This document shows positions 30,131-39,900 of a stretch of 41,000 nucleotides of DNA, piece after piece. The stretch is taken from positions 366,513 to 407,512 of the forward strand of contig CAJNDS010002467.1 of the NCBI GenBank assembly GCA_905221605.1, in the 5' to 3' direction. Under the pieces are notes generated by a model. The model ran no database searches. It was not told the origin of the DNA and saw nothing but the letters and a program-made list of their open reading frames with translations. The position numbers and the translations under genes were made by a program. The DNA is from Symbiodinium natans. Taxonomy: Eukaryota > Sar > Dinophyceae > Suessiales > Symbiodiniaceae. Each line of letters begins with the position of its first letter. Position 1 is the stretch's first letter.

Positions 30131-31985
30131 GTCAGCATTGGGGTTTGGGGTTTGGGGTTTGGGGTTTGGGTTAAGGGTTTAGGGTTTGGGGTTTGGGGTT
30201 TGTGGTTTAGGGATATTGGGTTGCTTCGGCTTAGAATGCTCTGGGTGAGGATGGCTTTGGGAGAATGTTTAGGGATTTACAATTTCGGATTTTGGGAAGT
30301 CTTTCGGCTTTCATGTTTAACTCGCGTCACGTCGTCGGACACCTGGAGATTCTCAGATGCCCAGAGGATCCCAACTCCATTTGGCCCGTCGATAGCCGTC
30401 CGGCCCGTGGTGTTAAAAGGTCGAGGGGTCGAGGGGCCAAGGGGGGGGCCAAGGGGGGGGTGGGGGGGCAGGGCCATATCCACCCAACAACGCATGCACA
30501 GGCCCACACCAAAAGAACATGTTCAAATATTAGAAGTTCTCATGCGCGTGAAAAAAGCATGTACGATCATGCAGCATATATATATATATATGCATGCATG
30601 CAATGCGTAGTGGAGGGGGTGAAAAGGGGGTCAGGGCAAGATCCACCACCACCCCATTATGTATAAGCTCATGCCAAACAATCATCATGCATGTGCACAT
30701 ATATATGTTATGGATGCATGCGTGTATCCATGCATGCCATGCATGCGTGCCGTTGCAATTGTCTGTACAAACCACGCATGCCCTTAACCCGCGGAACCCA
30801 AACCCCAAACCCATGCGTGTGCAACTCGAACATTTTTCGCACTAGCTCATGCATTCGCAAGGCTGCCAGCTTTCTGGTCAAACTCGTGTTATACCTCAGT
30901 TGCATGCATCATGACTATATATGCATCACATGCTAACGCGTTGCTGTAAATGCATGCATGGTTGCAAGGAAGCCTGCACAGTGCATGCATGCTAGCCTTC
31001 AAAAAACGTAAGGTCAAAGACCATCTCATCATTGCATGCATGTTATAAGGAACAAAAATCGCAAAAGCCGAGCTGCAATGCGGCACGGCTGCAGCATACC
31101 ATCGATCGATCGCGATTGTATACCTGCAGAGCAAGGCGCTATTATATATATATATATATACAAGCATGTATATATATTATATATATAGAGTGCAGCGCAA
31201 TGCGCTCCATGCATGCGTGTAAAATATGGTATCGATCTTAAGGCTAGTATAAAAAATAATATATAATATATATATATATATATTACATATTATATATATA
31301 TATATATCTATATATATATATATATGTATGTATGTACATGCCATGCGTGTGAACCCTAAACCCTTATAACCCTAAACCTTAACCCTGAACCCTATAGATC
31401 CTAAACCCTAAATGTATATATATACATAATCTCTTGCTCCTATCACGGCCAGCACGCGGGCAATTTAAACAGCATATGTTAACAGCCATACTCATGCATG
31501 CAATTGTTCCGCAGATAGCGTTTGCCAGTGTCCACTATATAATATATATATATATAAGCCACCCAACACACGCAACACAGACACACACACACACACATGA
31601 CACAATTTATAATACATGCATGCATGCACAACATGCACACAACACACTTCTTTTTTGCATGCAAAAAAAACATGCATTACATAAGGTTCGGGTTTACAAG
31701 TGCACAGCTGATACATGCGCGGAGCTGCCTCGACCCTTCGGCTTCGAGGTGCAGTCTGGCTTTCCTTTCGAGCCTGTCACAATTATAAGGTCAGGGTGGG
31801 TCCCGTCAAGGCAGTCCAGGGTGGGGACTTTGAGGTTGAAGGTGGTGAAATGTGGGTCTGAGAGTCTGAGGCTAGCCGACAAAGGGTCTGGGGCCTGGGG
31901 GTCTGCATGCAGGGTTTAGGGTTCAGGGTTCAGGGTTCAGGGTTCAGGGTTCAGGGTTTAGGGTTTAGGGTTTAGGGTTTAGGGT
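30131..31985. other. transition zone from telomere-type to TGCATGCA/(TA)n repeats
   Basis: TTTGGGG/TTTAGGG variants at 30140-30212 end the telomere-rich domain. A purine-rich poly-G stretch follows at 30420-30470; from about 30550 onward TGCATGCA palindromes, (TA)n (for example 31143-31188, 31259-31326) and (CA)n (31577-31597) dominate. A small CCCTAAA patch is at 31343-31412 and a TTCAGGG/TTTAGGG array at 31911-31997. Apart from the weak minus-strand island at 31694-31882, no gene is recognised. Confidence 0.7.
31694..31882 (-). CDS. possible coding island or UTR, minus strand
   Basis: The minus frame is open and reads RLSDPHFTTFNLKVPTLDCL then DGTHPDLIIVTGSKGKPDC, unlike the surrounding TGCATGCA and (CA)n sequence. 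There are no clear splice signals. It lies beyond the stop at 32433, so it would be 3' UTR or another gene. Weak. Confidence 0.2.
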   Translation of the reverse strand: MSASLRLSDPHFTTFNLKVPTLDCLDGTHPDLIIVTGSKGKPDCTSKPKGRGSSAHVSAVHL

Positions 31986-32432
31986 TTAGGGTTTAGGCTT
32001 TAAGGAACGAGAGGAGGTCATGGCAGGCACACGTGTTTTGGTCGCAACTGCTGTTACTCGCGGGTCGGGCTCGTGAGTCGTGAGATTCACAAACTCAAAG
32101 ATAATTTGCAAGGGGCACCGGCCATGCACCCAGCCGCGATTCAAGGGCTCGAGGTTTGACAGCCATATAGCTTGAGGTGTAGCAACAGCGGCTGTGTGGA
32201 TGCACTCGGGGCCCCCTGGAGCATATGCATGTATAATTAACGACGATTCGGGTCGAAGCAAAATCTTCAATTTCAACTGTCCAGCAACTCGGGGATCTGC
32301 GCCTGCACAAACCAATCCACGCCAAGCCAGCTGCGGCTTTGCTTTGCAAAGCCGCGTAGTAAAACTGCTGTGTCGCGAGTCGGAGCGCGCGGAGCTGCTG
32401 CCAGCTAGTGCGGCTGCTGCTGAGCCTCGGGG
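31986..32432 (-). other. GC-richer non-repetitive tract after the stop at 32433
   Basis: Two overlapping minus-strand frames are open (stops near 32095 and 31986), but neither shows splice junctions or recognisable motifs. It most simply represents the 3' untranslated region of the exon ending at 32433; an additional exon cannot be excluded. Confidence 0.3.
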
Positions 32433-32996
32433 CTAGCCATGCATCATGGCTGAACGGAGCCATTGCTCCCGCTTGAGCGCCCGAAGGCGCTCAACCATGG
32501 CTGCGCGAGCGGCCATTACATCCTGGAACGTCCGGATCTCACCATGCACTGACGCCGCGTAGTCAGAGCAATGGATCATATCGCAAAAGCAGTGCAGAAT
32601 CTCCACCAGGTCCTGGTACATCTTGCCTCGGCATGGAAACTGCCTATACAGCCAACACTCCAAAAAGCGGTGCGAGACATCTTGGTTGAACTCGACTCGG
32701 CGCCACCAGGCTGGCGCACAAAGACGCAACACCGCGGCAGGTGTAACAACGCCCCAGCGCGATGACCCTGGGAGCATGACCTCTGCTTCTGCGTGGAACT
32801 GCAAATGCAAAGCGTTTCGGCGGTCTTTGTAGAAGGCCTCGTCGGTGTCGTGGAACCGGGCCATTTCTGCTTCGAATTGCACTCCCCAGTTTGCGGAAAA
32901 CCACAGCAAAAGCCACCAAAGCTTATTGCACATTTCCAGACCCCCGCAGTAGATGCCCTCGTCTCCGTGCCCGTCCATGGCTGTGAACCTGCAGGC
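32433..32996 (-). CDS. unrecognised coding exon, possible terminal exon of the transposase-like gene
   Basis: About 187 codons ending in a TAG at 32433. Starts ACRFTAMDGHGDEGIYCGGL, continues CNKLWWLLLWFSANWGVQF, with KDRRNALHLQFHAEAEVML, WWRRVEFNQDVSHRFLECWL and a basic, helical C-terminus (MVERLRALKREQWLRSAM). It has even codon-like composition and no repeats. Acceptor aaccag|gcc is in phase 0 and so compatible with the donor at 33995, but the intervening kilobase is TGCATGCA and (TA)n. It could instead be a separate downstream gene. No family is recognised. Confidence 0.55.
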   Translation of the reverse strand, partial: ACRFTAMDGHGDEGIYCGGLEMCNKLWWLLLWFSANWGVQFEAEMARFHDTDEAFYKDRRNALHLQFHAEAEVMLPGSSRWGVVTPAAVLRLCAPAWWRRVEFNQDVSHRFLECWLYRQFPCRGKMYQDLVEILHCFCDMIHCSDYAASVHGEIRTFQDVMAARAAMVERLRALKREQWLRSAMMHG

Positions 32997-33968
32997 CTGG
33001 TTACGCAGCTTACGTGGCAGCAAGTTTACAGCACCTCAGGCGCCCAGGCTTCAGCTTGAGCAGCAGCTACCATGCATGCAAAATGGAACAGTGGGGCCAC
33101 TGTGCATGCATGCATGCATGCATGCATATTTATATAAGCATGACATGCAGCCATGGTCCGCGCGCCTGGCTGGGGGATAGCACCTTTCTTTGCACTGGAG
33201 TCCTTGCAGGGTTTGGGGTTTAATAACCCCGCGCCCCCCCTGTGGTGTGGGTGTGTTTGGGGCTTCAGGGTTTAAGGTATATATAATTTAATAACACTTT
33301 TTTTTGTGCATGCATGTCTGCATTTATATATATATATATATATATTATACAGACATGTATATATACATATATATGTAATTATTCTTATTAATGTTATGAT
33401 TATTATGATTATTATTTTTATGAGTCTGTTATTATATATATTGTATTCTACATATTATATAATATTATAAATATTATCTTCCATTATATATATATATCTA
33501 TATATTGTGTTAATTATATGTCAGAATATTATATATATACATATATGTCTAGAAGTATGTATATATATATATATATATATATAATTAATATATATTTTAC
33601 ATGTTATATATATATATATACATTCTGGCAAATTAATAATTGCAACTGCATGATTCGGGCCGGTGCCTCATGCTTGCAGCACTGACGTCATGACCGTGCC
33701 TGCGAGGAGGAGGGTGGCGGAAGCTCTTTAGCTATATATAGCTTTAGCATTGCACGCACGTATCTATTAGAGGCCGGGGAAGGGGGGCACACGCCCACAT
33801 GCATGTGCATGCATGTATATATACAAAGAAAGCATGGAAAGCATGTGCGTGCACATCGGAACCTAGGGAAACATGCATGCATGCACGCCGACGGCATCAT
33901 GCACGCGCACTGCATGCTGCATGCTTATAACTTAAGCTCGTCATGCGTGCACGTGCGCGCACGCGTGT
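32997..33968. repeat. AT-rich tract with (TA)n and TGCATGCA palindromes
   Basis: Contains (GCAT)n at 33102-33126, (TA)n at 33326-33345, 33484-33500, 33560-33582 and 33605-33620, and dense CATGCATG and GCGTGCACG units at 33797-33965. It is an intron if exon 32433-32996 belongs to the upstream gene, otherwise intergenic. Confidence 0.7.
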
Positions 33969-36900
33969 TCATTTTTCACACCAAGATGCTGGCACGATCT
34001 CGCGCAGCAGCAGGCCAAAGCGAATCTGGTACCGCTGTAGCAATCTCTTGGAGAGGCTGGAGCGGTGGCATGCTTTGCTCATTCGGCCCATGAGGCCGAT
34101 AAAACTTTCGCCACAGAATAATGTTTGGAACCGCGGGTTCAAGCCATCGGCGAAAACAGTGTCGGTCAGGAGGTGGTACAAGTAGTGATGTTTAGGCAAT
34201 ATGAGCCAGCATGTCCTGTTGAGAGCTCGTGGTCCTCCCAACGTCCGGGAGCTGCGGAGACGTAAATTGCTGTATACCTGCAGATGCTTCATGCCGAGCA
34301 TGTAGATCTTCTGCCGGCTTGCGTCGTCCAAGAGCAACGGTGCAGAATCCAGGGCCTGCAGCATATCGCGGTAAAGGCAAATGCACGTAGCAACATCCTT
34401 GTCCAGCTGCGTGGCAGCAGCATTCGAAGCCACTGCTTCCATCTCCTCGGCCAACCAGCGGGTCACAGCTTTGGATGATGCCCCCTTACTCTGGAGACAG
34501 GGGAAGGTTGTCCGCCCCTTGCGATTCAAACGAGATGGTGTAAAGCGCGCCTGTGTAACAGGCTTTTCTTGCCTGCGATTCCATGCCGAGAAGCGCTTGA
34601 AAGCAGCGGACAAAGCCCTTCCAAGGAACTCTTCGTACTCTCCCGAGACTCGACCAAAAAACCCTCTTTCTGACATGTAGACGAGCACACTTCCTTACTG
34701 CATGCATGCATTTATATTATTATATACATAATTATATATATTTATATATAATAAAATTAAATGTGTCGCAGGTATATATATATATATAGTCTCTCTCTCT
34801 CTCTCTCTAAATTAATTGGATAAAAAAAATGCATGCATATGACATTTCACATATTTTTGTGCATGCGCGTATGCATATATATATATACACATGCATGCAT
34901 AAGAAAATATTGCTTAAACATTCGTCAAGCATCCGTTTGTCACTTTCCCCGTGCCCAGCAGTTGCCCATGCAGTGGGTCGAAAAGACATCGCTCGTATCT
35001 GAAGCCTGGGATGACGGCGAAACAGTGGCCTCGAGCACTGGATGGAAAACCGGAACATGAAAAAGTATGTTGTCAGGGATAATATTAATTATTTAGAATA
35101 TATGTATATATATATATATATAGCATGTCTGGAAGCATGTACTTCGCTTAGGCCAAAAAAATTGCATGCATGCTTCAGAGACTCGTTCGGCCGGGGAAGT
35201 GCTTTGCAACCAATCCTCGTGTTGAATACGAACATTTCGATGCTCTGCGTCCTCGGAGAAATCGGAAAGAGTTCGGCCCACGCAGCCGTCAGGATCTCGT
35301 TTGACAGCGTTGCAATAGCTGCAGAATTCATTTGCTTTCCAATTAAACATACCAAAGTACTGGCGAATCCATTTTAAATCTCCTGTGATCGAGCTGAAGC
35401 AGAATCTGTAGCCTTTCTTGCACCAAGGCCGGTCGTCAGAAACCAGCCTGCTGAAGCTCGCTGCCAGTTGCGGACCGAAATCGGCCCATGTCCCCGGGCA
35501 TTCATGATACTCTGAAAACGCACAGATCAAGAAGTATCTCTCGAGAGGAGACTGGTTGGCCAAGATGTAGTCGCAGCTCCAAGACATCACGCTGACCGTT
35601 CCGATCTCTGTCGACTTGTATGTGTTGACATCATCTCCATAGAACGTCAGTGGTATCAAACGGGAGAGATCTTGCTTTGCACCCGCAGCATCCTTCAGCG
35701 ACTTGCCCCAAAGGCTTCTGCCGCCCACGTGCTGCCAGAATTGTTTCAGGTCCTGGTCCATGCCTCCTAGAAAAAAATGCTGGAAATATTCTTCCCCCAT
35801 AGACCATATAGCCTCGGCAAACTTATCCGGGAAGAGGACCGGTAAGGGTTTAGATTCCACACGTCCCGTGGAAGGAACTTGGAAGCGCACCTGCACCCAC
35901 TGAATGCATGCGTCCAGTTTCAAGTTGGCAGCAGCCAAGCTTCGATGAATGTCTCGCTCGGCGTTGTTTGGAAATTTCCCAGCAGCCCCCAGAGAGGCAA
36001 GCTTGGCCAAAAGCGATGCGCTGTGCACGGTGCCACCACATGTCTCTGTGTGTTTCGCAGCAGCTTGCGCCAACTTCTGCACCTTCACGCATGCATGCAT
36101 GCGTGAAAAGAAAAGGAGTAAACACATCATTTAATAATATCTCTCTGATAATATCTCATATATATATACACATCACACATCATATTCATTGCAGCATTAT
36201 AATATACATACATGCATATATATATATATATACTATGACATATAATGCATACATATATATACATATGTATATGATCATTAACATCCAACATATATGTACA
36301 GATATATATATATATATACATATGTATATATATATATATTATACTAATTATATTATTTTATATTTTATGTTAATTATAATAAACACAGGATATTATAATA
36401 TATCCTGTACTAAAATAAAATAATATAATATAAAACATCATATTAATATAATATATCTTATCTACATTATAATGTAGATAAGATATATTATAAAATAATT
36501 ATAGAAAATGTTATTATGATCTTGTACTATATTATATATATATTCATTATATGTATTAATATATGATGTCGTATTATATAATATTCTATAATTTTTTCTT
36601 TTTTTACATTATATATATATATATATATATTTTATTTTATTTTATTAAATTTACTATATTATATTTTATTATACTCATAAATTACATTTTTTCAAACACA
36701 CATGGATATATGTTATAATGTGTTTTTGTATAATTTATGATATTATATATATATATTATATGAATGTTATGTAATTAACTTATATTATAATATGTTCCAA
36801 TACATATTCTATTAATTGTATTTTTTGACATATGGTATATTATGTATATATATATATAAGCTTTAACACATATGTATACATATATATATATATGTGATCG

Positions 36901-39900
36901 ATCGATGTATTCTCTTTATATATATATATATATATGCAGTATAACATATATATATATGGGATATATATATATATGAATTAATTTCACATGGCCTTGCAAG
37001 CAGGGATCCGTCCTTCCACAAAATCAGTCACAAGCATGTGGGCCAGATCGTTGTCCATCGCCTAGAGCTGTATGTATCATGCAGCATAAACTCATGCGTG
37101 CTGCGTTGTTCGAGATAAAGCACATGCCGAACCTTACACATGCGTGCCTGGCCTTCCTCTTCAACGGCACGCGTCCAGAAGGTGTTGCACTAGCCACTGA
37201 AGCACGGGGCTGCATTGCCCCACCTCGATCATCAGCGCATGCATCATGCATGTGTTCATATAGATATTCCTGCACATGCACATGCATAGCAAGCATGCAC
37301 ATTCGATTGGGACGCGTGCGTGCTTGAGGTCTGGCATTGCTACCTCTGCCCCCTGTGGCCTGACAGGGTACATTAAATATAATTACATGTCATGCATGCA
37401 TGCATGTGCACATGCAATTCGTGCAAAGCTTATGCACATGATGCCTGCCGGCCCGGAACCTCGTCATCGGAGTCGATGAGCAAGGCCGCTTCGACATCTG
37501 CGCGGGACGCAACGCACATTCGGCCACGCAAAACATATGCATGCACACTGCATGGAAAGGCACATGCATGCATGCATGCGCAATGGTTCTTTTCTCGCGC
37601 ATGTGGAAGCAGGCACATGCATGCTTTAAATTTGCAAAGCTTTCAACGTGGCCGGGTTCAGCTCGCATGTACACACGCGTGCCCCGACCATCCCCGCACA
37701 TTGCAGCACAACGTGTACCAAGAATGCCAGCGCAATGAGCGCTCAGCAGCCCAAGCCAAGAACGTTGCATACAAGCAGCGTTGAGCTGAGTTCATCATGA
37801 ATATCGATCTTGGTGCACATGTGCCTACAGCAATATATGTCATTTAATTGCAACTGTCACATCGCAGAAAAGGCTGCCGTTTTCACTTGTCGAGCTCCTT
37901 GCATGTGGGCATGCGTGCATGCAGCAGGAGTTCACGAAAACAGGAGTGCATGCATGCATGCCTGCCTCTGCCTTGCGTTTGCCGCGGCCAGATTTGTCCT
38001 GCTTGGTGATTTTCTTGGCGGTCTCTGCGTCTTCCCGATACAACTCCATGCGCTGCGTCGCGAGCTTCACCGCAGCGGCGTACGCGGTGCAGCTGATAGT
38101 CTCCGGATCCTGAACCATGGATCATGGACATTGGACATGAGACTATATATATATACATATATACTATGGGTTTAGGGTTTAAGGTTTTTTTTTTGCCATG
38201 CAGTGTTTAGGGTTTAGGGTTTGGGGTTTGGGGTTTGGGGTTTAGGGTTTAGGGTTTAGGGTTTAGGGTCTATATATATATATAGAGCATAAATTCTATT
38301 TACAATTTGTTACATACGCATATATACTTGCATGCTTTATATATATATATATATATTTATGTATACATATATCATGCATGCAAATAATACTTGTGTCATC
38401 ATAACACAAACATACGCACAGCCACATGCATGCATGTATATATATATATATATATCATTATTTATTTATTTATTTGTATTTCTGTTATGCACACTTAATA
38501 TCATGCATAAAGACACAATGTGCACATGCGAAATGCTTCTGCAGTCCTGCTTGGAGTAAGCCTTGACTTGCAAATAGGACTGCTCCAGCTCATGGATGTG
38601 CGCCTGCATCGTCTTGCCTCCAAGTCTAGACGTGCACCCAGCAACCCAAGAAAAAGAAAAAAGAAGATCACTGCAATCTCATGGGCATGCATGCAGTCGC
38701 GAGGCTGAGATCATTCTGATGCTTCATGCTGTGGAGCAGGATGGGGTACATCTTGCACTGCTGCAGGTCGCTGAATAGCATCGGGACGATCAATGGTCCG
38801 GCCTCGCGTGGGTCGGTGGGCAACCTTAGCAGCACCATCATGCATGCAGCAGCGTCGTGCTACAGAATAGCAGGACAGCATGCATGCATGCGCACACGAG
38901 CCCGCAAACTGCTGCATGCATGCGTGCATGCTGCATCTGCCATGCCAGAATGAACCAAGATGCGGGGTTGGCTCCTTCTTTCCCTTCCCATGGCCCTTGC
39001 CCTTGTTGTCCTTGCCCTTCCTTCCTGATCCCTTACCTGCTTCGGGCACGAGAGGCACGCCCACACCAGGCAGCATGGATGATCCGCCATAGAGGCTCTC
39101 CGCATGTTCTCCCAGAACGCGTGCAGCGTCGGAACCCGACGAAGCGGCTCCGGAGGCGGCAATCTCCACTCGGTCCTCGGATTCCTCGATGTGGGTGTGC
39201 GTCAGATCCACCGTCACCTGAGATGCACACATGCATTATATATATATATATATGTATATATTTTTATTGCATGAACATGCATGCGCAAGTATACATGTAG
39301 TCCTGCGTGTGTTGCATGCATGTATATAAATATATATTGTATTATATATATATATACATATATATATATATTTATATATCATGATGCTGCAAGACACGTA
39401 GTAAAGGCACATCTCAGCATTGCCCGGAAAGTCGGGGTGTTCCCTGACATGACCCATGGCACGTTTGCGCGCGATCAGCTGCTCGACCGCTGCAACATCG
39501 GACATGTACATGGCCATCAGCTGCGCTCGGGTTTTCCATCCTTATAAAACCAAGCATGCACATACATGATTATATATACATATATAGTAAACATACATAT
39601 ATATACTGTATACATTGTTTAAAGATGTATACATGCATTGCCAAAGCATGCACGAGACAAGGTGCCGCACTTGTTCTTGCCACGTTCCTTCTGCGACCGG
39701 CTGAGGGTTCGCGCCACGGAGATCCTAAGCACCGAAGGACTTAACATGATCGATGTGTATGCATGCTATATAGGCAGATATATATTATATTATATATATA
39801 TATAATCTTATAAAATATAATGCTGCTGACACGAGTCTTGCCCCAGTCACCTCCTGCCTGGAGCCACTTCTGGAACAAAGCGGATTTTGTTCCGCGGTTC

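Noticed and set aside
30107-30610. A 167-codon plus-strand frame after the last kinase exon
   Set aside because: It runs through TTTGGGG repeats, a poly-G tract and (TA)n, and does not resemble a kinase C-lobe.
34833-35377. Plus-strand frames opposite exons o and p
   Set aside because: They are shadows of the minus-strand exons carrying the conserved transposase-like motifs.
37079-37327. An 82-codon plus-strand frame near exon m
   Set aside because: It is antisense to a chain of phase-compatible minus-strand exons and contains His-Ala-Cys runs from GCATGC repeats.
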